Shown: positions 19,379 to 30,079, counted from the stretch's first letter. The stretch: DNA of 64,000 bases from Actibacterium naphthalenivorans (GCF_014196965.1 NZ_JACIEQ010000002.1:434001-498000), one strand, 5' to 3'. The notes: generated from the letters alone by a model not told the origin. A program made the numbers and translations.

Positions 19379-20523
19379 GCGGTCCCCCGGATGGATTGGG
19401 CAATGGGATATTGCGAAAGAAAGCGCGCACGCAGGATCAGCACCCACAGGACGATCGCGCCAAGCTGATGGAATATGGCGATCTGCAGCGGCGAGGAATT
19501 CATCACCGTCACGATCCCCAGCGCGACCTGCCCCAGCAGCATCAGCGCCATCGCGTCAAAGGCACGGCGGGTCTTGATATTGCCGCTCTTGCGGGCGCGG
19601 TTCCACACCACCAGCCCGAAGATGAACAGCAGATAGCCCGCCATCCGGTGCATGAACTGCACCAGCCCCGCATCCTCAAAGAAATTCCGCCACCACGGGC
19701 TCAACGAAAACAGATCGGGCGGCAGAAACCCGCCGGCCATCAACGGCCAGTCGGTAAAGTTGCGCCCTGCGTCGATGCCGGCGACCAGAGCGCCCAGCAG
19801 GATCTGCAGAAAGGCGAAATGCATCACCCCGGTCGACATGGAAAACAGCTTGCCCTCGCGCCCGCGCCGCGCCTGCATCAGGTCTTTCTCGGCCCGGCCC
19901 AGCGTCAGCACATACCAGGTGATGAAGCCCAGGATCACGAAGGCCAGCCCCAGATGCGTCGCCAGCCGGTAGGAGGCCACATCCAGCCGCCCGCCCGTCA
20001 GCCCCGACGACACCATCCACCAGCCGATCGCGCCCTGCAGCCCGCCAAGCACACCGATGCCCAGCAACCGCCCGGTCCAGCCGGTGGGGATGCGTTTGCT
20101 CAGCAGAAAGAAGAAAAACCCGATCGCCCAGACAAGCCCGATCGCCCGGCCAAGCTGCCGGTGGCCCCATTCCCACCAGTAGATGAACTGGAACTCCGAC
20201 AGGGACATGCCCCGATTCTGCATCTGATATTCGGGAATCGCCTGGTATTTCTCAAAGGCATCGGCCCAGTCCGCCGCATTCATCGGCGGCAGCGCCCCGG
20301 TCACCGGCTTCCACTCGGTGATCGACAAACCGCTGTCGGTCAGCCGGGTCAGCCCGCCCACCAGGATCATCGCCGCCACCATCACGAACAGCACGATCAG
20401 CCAGATCCGAACCGCGCCGCGCGCGCCCCGGCGGGCCTTGTCGATCAGGCCCGGCTGCGGCACCGGCCGGGCCGGGGCCTTGTCACCGCCGACCTCTTCG
20501 AAAATGCTGCGCTTGCCGCTCAT
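19375..20523 (-). CDS. ctaA: Heme A synthase (COX15/CtaA)
   Basis: Oxidises the C8 methyl of heme O to the formyl group of heme A for cytochrome c oxidase. The 382-residue membrane protein has about eight helices. Characteristic segments include LVGGLTRLTDSGLSITEWKPVTG after the first helix and EFQFIYWWEWGHRQLGR, with heme-ligand histidines (WGHRQLGR, MHRMAGY, IFHQLGA). This is the COX15 (proteobacterial) form. It heads a two- or three-gene unit with the M32 carboxypeptidase and the glycosyltransferase. Confidence 0.95.
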   Translation of the reverse strand: MSGKRSIFEEVGGDKAPARPVPQPGLIDKARRGARGAVRIWLIVLFVMVAAMILVGGLTRLTDSGLSITEWKPVTGALPPMNAADWADAFEKYQAIPEYQMQNRGMSLSEFQFIYWWEWGHRQLGRAIGLVWAIGFFFFLLSKRIPTGWTGRLLGIGVLGGLQGAIGWWMVSSGLTGGRLDVASYRLATHLGLAFVILGFITWYVLTLGRAEKDLMQARRGREGKLFSMSTGVMHFAFLQILLGALVAGIDAGRNFTDWPLMAGGFLPPDLFSLSPWWRNFFEDAGLVQFMHRMAGYLLFIFGLVVWNRARKSGNIKTRRAFDAMALMLLGQVALGIVTVMNSSPLQIAIFHQLGAIVLWVLILRARFLSQYPIAQSIRGTA

Positions 20524-20579
20524 GCCGCCCCCCGTCGTTTCACGACCGGACAGTAGGCCCGCGCCCCCTGCCCTTCAAG

Positions 20580-21326
20580 TCATTCACCATGCTCTTTCCA
20601 GCGCACCATTTGCCGCAGCGCCCCGTGAAAGATCTGCACATCCGCCCGGGTCAGCGGCATCCGCGACCACAGGTTGCGCAGGTTCTGCTTCATCCCCTCG
20701 GCCTTCTGCGCGGGGAAAAAGAACCCGGCCTCCTCCAGCCGTTCCTCATAATGATCGCCCAGCTTTTCGATCTCGATATGCGAGGCGAACTCGGTCTTCG
20801 CCATCTCCATCACTTCCGGTGGCACGTCCACACTCTGCCGCTGCCACTCATAGCCGACCAGCAACACGCATTGCGCAAGGTTGAGCGAGGCAAACGCCGG
20901 GTTCACCGGCACCGAGATGATCGCATTGGCCCGCGCCACATCGTCATTCTCCAGCCCGGCCCGCTCCGGCCCGAACAAAACGCCCACCTTCCGCCCCCCG
21001 GCGATCAGCGCGCGCGCATGTTCCATCGCGCGTTCCGGCGTCATCACCGGCTTGGTCAGGCCCCGGCCCCGCGCCGTGGTGGCAAACACGAAATCGCAAT
21101 CCGCCACCGCCGCGCCGGTTCCGTCAAACAGCCCCGCCTCGTCCAGCAATCGCCCGGCGCCGCTTGCCATCGCCACCGCCCTGGGGTTCGGCCAGCCATC
21201 GCGCGGCGCCACGATGCGCATCCGGTCCAGCCCGAAATTCCACATCGCCCGCGCCGCGCCGCCGATGTTTTCCCCCATCTGCGGGCGGACAAGGATAAAG
21301 GCGGGCTGCGGGGTCGGGCTGGTCAT
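20580..21326 (-). CDS. trmJ: tRNA (cytidine/uridine-32-2'-O)-methyltransferase
   Basis: A SPOUT-class methyltransferase that modifies position 32 in the tRNA anticodon loop using AdoMet. The 248-residue protein begins with FILVRPQMGENIGGAARAMWNFG (motif 1 with the conserved Asn/Arg) and has the knot motifs VLFGPERAGLEND and ISVPVNPAFASLNLAQ. The C-terminal helix bundle ends in the TrmJ-specific RxLWSRMPLTRADVQIFHG-type segment. It lies 56 bases upstream of ctaA on the same strand. Confidence 0.93.
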   Translation of the reverse strand: MTSPTPQPAFILVRPQMGENIGGAARAMWNFGLDRMRIVAPRDGWPNPRAVAMASGAGRLLDEAGLFDGTGAAVADCDFVFATTARGRGLTKPVMTPERAMEHARALIAGGRKVGVLFGPERAGLENDDVARANAIISVPVNPAFASLNLAQCVLLVGYEWQRQSVDVPPEVMEMAKTEFASHIEIEKLGDHYEERLEEAGFFFPAQKAEGMKQNLRNLWSRMPLTRADVQIFHGALRQMVRWKEHGE

Positions 21327-21460
21327 GAACTCTCTTCGCGGTCAGGTCGCGCGGGTGATACGCCGCCCACCCGCCCAAGGCAAGCCGCCGCCACGAACGG
21401 AAGATGGCCAAGCCCGCAAATCCCGGCTATAGGGGCGCAACCAAGCCAAGGAGCCCGCCA

Positions 21461-22081
21461 ATGGCCGACGTCGAGCGCCCGCAGATCTATCTCATCACCC
21501 CGCCTGATTTCGAACTGTCGGGCTTCCCCGACCGACTGGCCCGGGTGCTCGATGCCCATCCCGTGGCCTGCGTCCGCCTCGCCCTTGCCAGCAAGGACGA
21601 AGACCGCGTCGCCCGCGCCGCCGATGCGCTGCGCGAGATCACCCACGCCCGCGACATCGCCCTGACGATCGAGACGCATGTCCAGCTCGTCGAACGGCTC
21701 GGCCTCGACGGGGTGCATCTCACCGATGGCGCACGCTCGGTGCGCAAAACCCGCAAGGAACTCGGCGCCGACGCCATCGTCGGCGCCTTCTGCGGCACCT
21801 CCCGCCACGACGGCATGACCGCGGGCGAAGCCGGGGCCGATTACATCAGCTTCGGTCCGGTCGGCGACAGCGCGCTCGGCGACGGCACCCGCGCCGAAAC
21901 CGAGCTGTTCACCTGGTGGTCGGAAATGATCGAAGTGCCGGTCGTCGCCGAAGGCGCGATCACCGCCGAGACAATGGCCCGGCTCGCCCCCGTCACCGAT
22001 TTCTTCGGCATCGGCGAAGAGATCTGGCGCAGCGATGATCCCGCCGCTGCCCTGGCGGCCCTGATCGCCGCAATGGGCTGA
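21461..22081 (+). CDS. Thiamine phosphate synthase-like (ThiE/TenI) protein
   Basis: A 206-residue TIM-barrel protein of the ThiE/TenI family. Recognisable segments are QIYLITPPDF, GLDGVHLTDGARSVRKTRKELG, IVGAFCGTSRHDGMTAGEAGADYISFGPV and a C-terminal phosphate loop region FFGIGEEIW. The canonical ThiE segment with GQxD after GVHL is replaced by TDG, so it may not be a true thiamine phosphate synthase. No other thi genes are near. The start ATG at 21461 has AAGGAG upstream. A copy of the 36-bp repeat lies right after the stop. Confidence 0.8.
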   Translation: MADVERPQIYLITPPDFELSGFPDRLARVLDAHPVACVRLALASKDEDRVARAADALREITHARDIALTIETHVQLVERLGLDGVHLTDGARSVRKTRKELGADAIVGAFCGTSRHDGMTAGEAGADYISFGPVGDSALGDGTRAETELFTWWSEMIEVPVVAEGAITAETMARLAPVTDFFGIGEEIWRSDDPAAALAALIAAMG

Positions 22082-22086
22082 CGGCC

Positions 22087-22122
22087 CCCTTCATCTTTCC
22101 AGAAATATCCCCGCCGGAGGCA
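22087..22122. repeat. Third copy of the 36-bp repeat element
   Basis: This copy shares CTTCATCTTTCC and AAATATCCCCGCCGGAGGCA with both arms of the inverted repeat downstream of speE. It begins 6 bases after a stop codon, the same position relative to a gene end as the speE copy. Confidence 0.8.
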
Positions 22123-22159
22123 ATCCGCGCCCGTGAGGGCGCGCAGCAAGAGCCGCCAC

Positions 22160-22981
22160 TTACCTCATCGGCAAGCCGCCGCGCACCGCCTCCTCGCAGC
22201 CGCGCGCGAGCGCCTTGCGGCTCTCGAAATCCGCAACGCGCAGCGGCGGATGATACACCACCTCCGCGCTGCCCTGCCGGCGGGCCGCCAGCACCTTCAG
22301 CAGATGCGGCCCGAACTCCATATCGCCCCACCATCCGTAAAACCGCGGATCCTGCCCCGCGGGGGCGCGGTAGATCACGGTGACAGGCTGAACATGCAGA
22401 AATCCCCGCAGCGCATCGCTGAAAAACGCCGCGAACAGAGTCGATTTGAACGGCAGCACCTGCATCCCGTCGGTCGATGTGCCCTCGGGGAAGAACAGCA
22501 GCTTGTGCCCCGCCTTCAGCCGCGCCTCGAAAACCTCTTTCTGATGCCGCGCCTCTCGGGTGTCGCGGTTGATGAAAACCGTGCCGGTCGCCCGTGCCAG
22601 CCAGCCGATCACGGGCCAGCCCGCCACTTCGGATTTCGACACGAAATAGATGCGCTTGCGGGCGTTCAGCGTGAAAATATCCAGCCATGACGAATGGTTG
22701 GCGACCACCGCGCCGCGCTCGGCCATCGGCGTGCCGCGCACCTGATAGCGCATCCCCAGAATGACAAAGGCGGTGCGGCAGACGAACTGGGTGATGAAGG
22801 GGGTCACCGGGCGGTGCAGCCCGAACAACGGCCGCTCGATCAGGCGCAGCAACAGCAACACCGCAAGCCCGGCGAATGTGACGCCTGCCAGCGCCGCGCC
22901 GCGCCAGAGCACGCGCAGCCAACCCAAGGGGCCGAAGGGCGGGTCTTCGGGCGGTGCGCCCCCCGTCCAGCTCGCGTTCAC
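22160..22981 (-). CDS. olsA: Lyso-ornithine lipid / 1-acylglycerol-3-phosphate acyltransferase
   Basis: A membrane-bound PlsC-family O-acyltransferase of 273 residues. An N-terminal hydrophobic helix is followed by the HX4D catalytic motif NHSSWLD, then FINRDTREA and the FPEGTSTDG substrate motif. Its start overlaps the stop of the OlsB-like gene by 4 bases; this pairing marks it as the second enzyme of ornithine-lipid synthesis, adding the ester-linked acyl chain. In some roseobacters the same enzyme also serves glutamine lipids. Phospholipid synthesis as a second role cannot be excluded. Confidence 0.85.
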   Translation of the reverse strand: MNASWTGGAPPEDPPFGPLGWLRVLWRGAALAGVTFAGLAVLLLLRLIERPLFGLHRPVTPFITQFVCRTAFVILGMRYQVRGTPMAERGAVVANHSSWLDIFTLNARKRIYFVSKSEVAGWPVIGWLARATGTVFINRDTREARHQKEVFEARLKAGHKLLFFPEGTSTDGMQVLPFKSTLFAAFFSDALRGFLHVQPVTVIYRAPAGQDPRFYGWWGDMEFGPHLLKVLAARRQGSAEVVYHPPLRVADFESRKALARGCEEAVRGGLPMR

Positions 22982-23757
22982 GCCCGGATGTCCTTTTCGA
23001 ACTTGGCCCGGCGCTTGTCTGTCATCCGCGCCGTATCCATGATCAGACAGACATCGGTCGTGTTGAACTCATGATCCACATAGGCGCCCTCGCCCACGAA
23101 GCCGCCAAGCCGCAGATAGGCCTTGATCAGTGCCGGCGTCAGCAGCATCGCCTGCTTGCGGTCGATCCGGGCGGCCTCCATCAGGTCCATCCGCTGAAAA
23201 TGCTCGGGCTGGGCGCGCACCCGCAGCGCCTCGGGCGCCAGGTGGAAATGGTGCAGATAGGCAAGCGGCAGTTTCAGCGCCTCGATATCGGTGCCGTGAA
23301 AGCTGGCCACGCCGAACAGCACCTCGATCCGATGTTCGAACACATAGGCGGCCAGACCGTTCCACAGATGATAGAGCGCCATGCCGCCGCGATAATCGCG
23401 GTGAACACAGGATCGCCCAAGCTCCAGCAACTTGCGGCCGCTTTGCTTGAGCACCGTCAGATCATATTCGGACTCGGTATAGTAGCGGCCGATCCGCCCG
23501 GCCTGATCATCGCGCAACAGCCGGTAAACGCCCACCACATGCTCCAGCGCCGCCGCGTCGCGCCGCTTGTCGATCAGCAGCAGGTGGTCGTAATAGGGAT
23601 CGAACGCATCCCGCTCCAGCCGCGCGTCGTGATCGACCAGCGGGCCGTCGCCGCCAAGCTCGGCCACGAACACCTCGTAGCGCAGCCGTTGCGCAGCCTT
23701 CAGATCGGCGGGGTCCTTGGCGAGCTTCAGCTCGAAATGGTCGTCGATAGAGCGCAT
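22978..23757 (-). CDS. olsB: Ornithine N-acyltransferase (acyl-ACP dependent)
   Basis: A GNAT-fold acyltransferase of 259 residues that joins a 3-hydroxyacyl chain from acyl-ACP to the alpha-amino group of ornithine, giving lyso-ornithine lipid, a phosphorus-free membrane lipid. Typical segments: LRYEVFVAELGGDG, VVGVYRLLR, LELGRSCVHRDYRGG, and FGVASFHGTD. The start at 23757 follows a promoter-like pair and a CtrA-type box, and the gene is translationally coupled to olsA. GlsB-like glutamine specificity is an alternative not separable by eye. Confidence 0.88.
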   Translation of the reverse strand: MRSIDDHFELKLAKDPADLKAAQRLRYEVFVAELGGDGPLVDHDARLERDAFDPYYDHLLLIDKRRDAAALEHVVGVYRLLRDDQAGRIGRYYTESEYDLTVLKQSGRKLLELGRSCVHRDYRGGMALYHLWNGLAAYVFEHRIEVLFGVASFHGTDIEALKLPLAYLHHFHLAPEALRVRAQPEHFQRMDLMEAARIDRKQAMLLTPALIKAYLRLGGFVGEGAYVDHEFNTTDVCLIMDTARMTDKRRAKFEKDIRA

Positions 23758-23797
23758 GTGAGGCTGAAGAATTCCATTCGGGCCAGCGGCTGGGCCG

Positions 23798-23826
23798 GTT
23801 CTAGTCAGCGCCGCCGCGATTTGCAA
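23798..23826 (-). promoter_or_regulatory. Probable sigma-70 promoter of olsBA
   Basis: On the minus strand TTGCAA (23826-23821) and TAGAAC (23803-23798) are spaced by 17 bases, placing transcription start about 35 bases before the olsB ATG. Confidence 0.5.
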
Positions 23827-23848
23827 CACCGCCGCGGAAAGCCGGGCG

Positions 23849-23863
23849 TTAACTTTCCGTTAA
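23849..23863. promoter_or_regulatory. CtrA-type box upstream of olsBA
   Basis: TTAA at 23849-23852 and TTAA at 23860-23863 are separated by exactly 7 bases, the CtrA consensus TTAA-N7-TTAA. It lies 23 bases upstream of the -35-like element of olsB. The gene for ChpT, which feeds the CtrA phosphorelay, starts 250 bases away. Confidence 0.5.
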
Positions 23864-23902
23864 GATTCGCATGCACAAGCTCGGGCAAGGCCCCCGTTTC
23901 CG

Positions 23903-24085
23903 TCAGGAGTCATAGACCGGCATGAGCTCGACCCGCGACCCGTCGATCACGACCTTTCCCTCGTGCTCGAAATTCACCGTGATCTTTCCCCCGATGTTGG
24001 ACTGGACCTGCCCCAGCCCCCAATCGGGCCGCAACGGGTGGCGGACAAGCTGGCCGGGTTCCAGCAATGCGTTCATGTCGCCCAT
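23903..24085 (-). CDS. DUF3553 small protein
   Basis: A 60-residue protein made almost wholly of the DUF3553 domain (LEPGQLVRHPLRPDWGLGQVQSNIGGK, then VNFEHEGKVVID), a small SH3-like beta barrel resembling the CarD/TRCF RNA-polymerase-interacting fold in pattern. The function is unknown. A GAGGAAGGA site precedes the ATG at 24085; an ATG at 24076 is also possible. It is divergent from chpT with only 30 bases between the starts, a pairing that may reflect shared control. Confidence 0.85.
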   Translation of the reverse strand: MGDMNALLEPGQLVRHPLRPDWGLGQVQSNIGGKITVNFEHEGKVVIDGSRVELMPVYDS

Positions 24086-24115
24086 CGGTGATCCTTCCTC
24101 GCGGCGGGCGCGGCC

Positions 24116-24718
24116 GTGACAGACAGCCTGCCGCCCGATCTGACCGCGCTGCTGGGTTCGCGCATCTGCCATGACCTTATCAGCCCTCTGGGCGCGATCG
24201 GCAATGGGCTGGAGCTGTTGCAGATGGCCGGCGTCGCCGAGGGGCCGGAACTGTCTCTGGTCTCCGCCGCCGCCCGCAGTGCCAACGCCCGCATCCGGTT
24301 TTTCCGCATCGCCTTTGGCACCGCGCCGCCGGATCAGACGATCGGGCGTGGGGAAATGGCCTCGGTGCTGGATGATACCTATGGGCAGGGGCGCATCGCG
24401 CTGGCCCATGATCTGCCGGCTGACATGGCCCGCGCCGATGCCCGGCTCGCGCTGCTGCTGATCCTGTGCCTCGAAACCGCGCTGCCCACGGGTGGAGACA
24501 TCGCGGTGCGCGCCGACGCCGGCGCCTGGCACCTGTCGGCGGCAGGGCCCCGGCTTTCGCTCGATGACAGGCTGTGGAAGGCGATGGCGGATCCGCACGC
24601 CCCCGGCAGCTTCACCGCGGCTGAGGTTCAGTTCGCGCTGCTGCGCGACGCCTGCGCCCGCGACGGCAAGCCGCTGAACATGGATCTCGGGCCCGACGCG
24701 ATCACCGTCCGGTTCTGA
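24116..24718 (+). CDS. chpT: Histidine phosphotransferase ChpT
   Basis: An essential relay protein that passes phosphate from the CckA kinase to CtrA (and CpdR) in alphaproteobacteria. The 200-residue protein has the phospho-acceptor histidine in GSRICHDLISPLGAIGNGLELL near residue 19, followed by a helical hairpin and a degenerate ATPase-like C-terminal domain, as in ChpT structures. It starts with GTG at 24116. In Rhodobacteraceae this system controls motility and gene transfer agent genes. It is convergent with proA, ending just before the proA stop. Confidence 0.92.
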   Translation: MTDSLPPDLTALLGSRICHDLISPLGAIGNGLELLQMAGVAEGPELSLVSAAARSANARIRFFRIAFGTAPPDQTIGRGEMASVLDDTYGQGRIALAHDLPADMARADARLALLLILCLETALPTGGDIAVRADAGAWHLSAAGPRLSLDDRLWKAMADPHAPGSFTAAEVQFALLRDACARDGKPLNMDLGPDAITVRF

Positions 24719-25980
24719 TCAGCCGCGCACGGCCCCGTCCCCCAGCACGATGTACTTGAAGCTGGTCAGCTGCTCGGCCCCGACAGGCCCGCGCGCGTGC
24801 ATCTTGCCAGTGGCAATACCGATCTCGGCGCCCATGCCGAACTCGCCGCCATCGGCGAACTGGGTCGAGGCGTTGCGCATCAGGATCGCGCTGTCGAGCC
24901 GGGTAAAGAATCGCTCGGCGGCCGCGTCATCCTCGGTGAGGATCGCGTCGGTGTGATTCGAGCCGTAGCGGCGGATATGCGCAATCGCGCCATCCACGTC
25001 ATCGACCAGCTTCGCGGCGATATCCATGTCCAGATATTCGCGCCCCCAGTCGTCATCCGTGGCCGGCACTGTTCCGGGAAGCCGGGCCAGCGCCGCATCC
25101 GCGTGCACGGTCACACCCGCCGCGACCAGCGCGGCGATCAGATCGGCGCCCAGCCCCGCGGCCAGATCGCGATGGATCAGCAGGCATTCGGCGGCGCCGC
25201 AGATGCCGGTGCGTCGGGTCTTGGCATTCAGTACCACCTTCATCGCCTTTTCAGGGTCGGCGGCCTTGTCGACATAGATATGCACGATGCCTTCCAGATG
25301 GGCGAACACCGGCACCCGTGCCTCTCGCTGCACAAGGCCCACCAGGCCCTTGCCGCCGCGCGGCACGATCACGTCGATGAAATCGGTCATGCGCAGCATC
25401 TCGGCCACGGCCTCGCGGTCACGCGTGGGCACCCGCTGGATCGCGTCTTCGGGCAGGCCGGCGGCGCGCAACCCCGCCTGCAGGCATTCATGGATCAGGC
25501 CCGAGGAATGAAAACTTTCCGACCCGCCGCGCAGGATCACCGCATTGCCGGCCTTCAGGCACAGCGCGCCCGCATCCGCCGTCACGTTCGGGCGGCTTTC
25601 ATAGATTACGCCGATCACGCCCAGCGGTGTGCGCACGCGCTTGATGTGTAACCCGCTGTCCATGTCCCATTCGGTGATCACCTCGCCCACGGGATCGTTC
25701 TGGGCGGCCACGGCGCGCAGGCCGGCGACGATGCCCTGAATGCGGGTTTCGTCGAGCATCAGCCGGTCGAGCATGGCGGGCGACAGACCCTTGTCACGGC
25801 CGAACGCCATGTCGCGGGCATTCGCCGCGATGATCTCTTCCCGCCGGGCCCAGACCGCATCGGCGGCGGCATTCAGCGCGCGGGTCTTGGCATCCGACGG
25901 GGCAAAGGCAAGCTCCGTCGCGGCGGCGCGTGCGCGCGCGCCGATCTCGGCCATCATCGCGGGGATGTTTTCCATATCCT

Positions 25981-25984
<4 letters not shown>
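24719..25984 (-). CDS. proA: Gamma-glutamyl phosphate reductase
   Basis: Reduces gamma-glutamyl phosphate to glutamate semialdehyde with NADPH, the second step of proline synthesis. An aldehyde-dehydrogenase-like fold of 421 residues with the catalytic Cys in [17 protein letters not shown], and [30 protein letters not shown] and the C-terminal [18 protein letters not shown]. Its start overlaps the proB stop by 4 bases. It is the last gene of the GNAT-obgE-proB-proA unit. Confidence 0.97.
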
Positions 25985-28115
<2,131 letters not shown>

Positions 28116-28184
28116 TCACAGGCCCTTGTAGCTTCCCGGCAGGCGATAGCGGGAAAGCGGCGGGCTCTCAAGCCCCGCCGCCGG

Positions 28185-28724
28185 TCAGTTGAGTTTCTTC
28201 AGATAGGTCCAGGTCGCAACCTTGCCGCCGCGCGCCACCGAATAGGCCTCGGCGTCGCCGATATAGTTGAAGCCGGCGTTGGTCAGCACACGGGCAGAGC
28301 CGGGGTTGTCCTGAAACACCTCGGCGAAAACCGTCTGGCTTTTCTGCGGATCGGCCGCCAGAAGCGCATTGACCGCTTCCGAGGCGATGCCGGTGTTCCA
28401 GAACGCCGGCGCCACCCAGTAGCCGATCTGCGATTGCGCACGCTCCATCCGTTCCAGCGACACCACGCCGAGCACTTCGGACAGGCTCTGGTCCGACCCG
28501 TCCATCACCCAGACATCTTCGGTGCGGGTTTCAGATTGCGCGCGGGCGATATAGGCCTCGATCGCGCCGGGCGGCAGCGGGTGCGGAATCGAACGGGTGA
28601 ACCGCGCCACGCGCAGGTCACCCGCGTACATCTGCAACAGGCCCGCGTCGGATTTGCGCACCGGCCGCAGCTGGAAGCGTTCGGTTTCGATCACAGGTTG
28701 GGACACGATGGAATCCATTTTCAT
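28185..28724 (-). CDS. GNAT-family N-acetyltransferase (RimJ-like)
   Basis: A 179-residue acetyltransferase resembling the RimJ/RimL group. IETERFQLRPVRKSDAG is the typical N-terminal strand/helix, GYWVAPAFWNTGIASEAVNALL the acetyl-CoA-binding segment, and NPGSARVLTNAGFNYIGD the C-terminal helix. The ATG at 28724 has GGAGGAG upstream. It lies 72 bases before obgE. The substrate is unknown; ribosomal-protein N-terminal acetylation is only a guess from its neighbours. It overlaps a possible small upstream ORF by 4 bases. Confidence 0.88.
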   Translation of the reverse strand: MKMDSIVSQPVIETERFQLRPVRKSDAGLLQMYAGDLRVARFTRSIPHPLPPGAIEAYIARAQSETRTEDVWVMDGSDQSLSEVLGVVSLERMERAQSQIGYWVAPAFWNTGIASEAVNALLAADPQKSQTVFAEVFQDNPGSARVLTNAGFNYIGDAEAYSVARGGKVATWTYLKKLN

Positions 28725-28993
28725 GCCTTCGCTCCTCCGAAAAGCACATTCCGGCCCCCGGCGGCAGGCAGCCCCGCCAGCGGCCGTTTCAATACTCCCC
28801 GCCCGCCACGCCACAACGCCGCGCGAACAAGGACCCTCTCTCCCGTACGTCGGCCCGGTCGCGATGCGGCCCGGCCCGACGATGAATAAATGGCGATCGC
28901 CGCCAGCCCCGACAAGGCGATCACGGCGAAGGTGAACGCCGCCGGCCCCAAGGGCAGGATCGGAATACGGTTCTGTTCTGCCGTCGCGCCCAT
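28721..28993 (-). CDS. Possible small membrane protein upstream of the GNAT gene
   Basis: An unrecognised 90-residue frame. Residues about 12-39 form one likely membrane segment (LPLGPAAFTFAVIALSGLAA and following), then an Arg/Gly-rich basic tail. For: the stop overlaps the GNAT start as ATGA, and the first 40 codons look coding. Against: the ribosome site is weak, the C-terminal half looks like composition-driven open frame, and the start lies only 28 bases after the rpmA terminator. Without this gene the stretch 28725-29020 is empty. Confidence 0.35.
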   Translation of the reverse strand: MGATAEQNRIPILPLGPAAFTFAVIALSGLAAIAIYSSSGRAASRPGRRTGERVLVRAALWRGGRGVLKRPLAGLPAAGGRNVLFGGAKA

Positions 28994-29020
28994 TCCGGCC
29001 GCCTTTCGGAAAATGAAATA

Positions 29021-29051
29021 AAATGGGGGACCGGCGCCCTGCCGATCCCCC
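29021..29051 (-). terminator. Intrinsic terminator of rplU-rpmA
   Basis: An 11-bp stem (GGGGGATCGGC paired with GCCGGTCCCCC, one G-T wobble) with a 5-base loop lies 29 bases after rpmA. ATTTTATTTCATTTT follows on the minus strand. Confidence 0.88.
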
Positions 29052-29080
29052 ACGAAATTGTCAGTGCCTGAGGTTTCGGC

Positions 29081-29350
29081 TTACTCTGCGGCCTCCGCCA
29101 CCGGGAGAACCGAAATAAAGGTGCGACCCTTGAGCCCCTTGCGGAAGGTCACGGCGCCTTCGGTCGTGGCGAAGATCGTGTGATCCTTGCCCATGCCGAC
29201 GTTATCGCCCGGCCACCACTTGGTGCCGCGCTGACGCACGATGATGTTGCCCGGGATCACGGCTTCGCCACCATATTTCTTGACGCCCAGACGGCGTCCG
29301 GCGGAGTCGCGCCCGTTACGGGATGAACCGCCTGCTTTTTTATGTGCCAT
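29081..29350 (-). CDS. rpmA: 50S ribosomal protein L27
   Basis: A large-subunit protein whose N terminus reaches the peptidyl-transferase centre. The 89-residue sequence begins [20 protein letters not shown] and continues with the conserved [21 protein letters not shown] and [15 protein letters not shown]-type segment. There is no N-terminal cleavage extension of the Firmicutes type. It is 19 bases downstream of rplU and ends at a strong terminator. Confidence 0.97.
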   Translation of the reverse strand: MAHKKAGGSSRNGRDSAGRRLGVKKYGGEAVIPGNIIVRQRGTKWWPGDNVGMGKDHTIFATTEGAVTFRKGLKGRTFISVLPVAEAAE

Positions 29351-29369
29351 ATCGCTGTTCTCCTATACC

Positions 29370-29993
29370 TTAGCCGTTGGCCAGTTCTTTGGCCTGGGCG
29401 ATCCAGCCTTCACGCTCGATACGGCCTTTGAACGACAGTTTCTCGTCCATCGCGGCAACATCTTCGTCGCTCCAGGCTGCGATCTGGGCAAACGTGGTCA
29501 CGCCGGCCTCGTGCAGTTTCTTTTCAAGCGCCGGGCCAACGCCCGAGAGCTTTTTCAGATCATCCGCACCGGTCGCGGCGGCGGTCTTCGGCGCGGCGGC
29601 TTTCGGCGCAGCCGTCTTGGCCGGCGCCGGTGCCGCGGCCGCGACGGACCCTGCCCCGACGGCTGCCTTGACGCCCGACGCATCGGCGCCGGTTTCCAGG
29701 ATGTCGGTCACGCGCAGCAGCGTCAGCTGCTGGCGGTGGCCCTTGGTGCGCTGCGAGCTGTGCTTGCGGCGGCGCTTGACGAAGTTGATCGTCTTGGGGC
29801 CCTTGATCTGTTCGATCACCTCGGCCTGCACGGCGGCACCATCGACGGTGGGCGTGCCAACCTGGGCGCCGACCATCAGAATTTCGTTGAACTGAATCTT
29901 TTCGCCAGCATCAGCGGCCAGTTTCTCGACGCGCAGAACGTCGCCAGACTGAACCTTGTACTGCTTGCCGCCGGTCTTGAGGACCGCAAACAT
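29370..29993 (-). CDS. rplU: 50S ribosomal protein L21 with C-terminal helix-hairpin-helix extension
   Basis: The first about 105 residues are a normal L21 ([49 protein letters not shown]). A Lys/Ala/Pro linker follows (about residues 118-142), then about 60 residues resembling the helix-hairpin-helix fold found after other ribosomal or polymerase subunits ([41 protein letters not shown]). Total 207 residues, twice the E. coli length; the extension is common in Rhodobacterales. It is the first gene of rplU-rpmA. Confidence 0.95.
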   Translation of the reverse strand: MFAVLKTGGKQYKVQSGDVLRVEKLAADAGEKIQFNEILMVGAQVGTPTVDGAAVQAEVIEQIKGPKTINFVKRRRKHSSQRTKGHRQQLTLLRVTDILETGADASGVKAAVGAGSVAAAAPAPAKTAAPKAAAPKTAAATGADDLKKLSGVGPALEKKLHEAGVTTFAQIAAWSDEDVAAMDEKLSFKGRIEREGWIAQAKELANG

Positions 29994-30079
29994 GTGCTCT
30001 TCCTTTTTCTACCGCGTCCTTTGGCCCCGCTTTCGCGGCGTTCACGCGCATGCGCCTTCGGACAGCGCGCCCTGTTCGG

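Noticed and set aside
17828-19468. A 546-codon plus-strand frame over the M32 carboxypeptidase
   Set aside because: Antisense shadow; the opposite strand has the HEVGH zinc motif and full family length.
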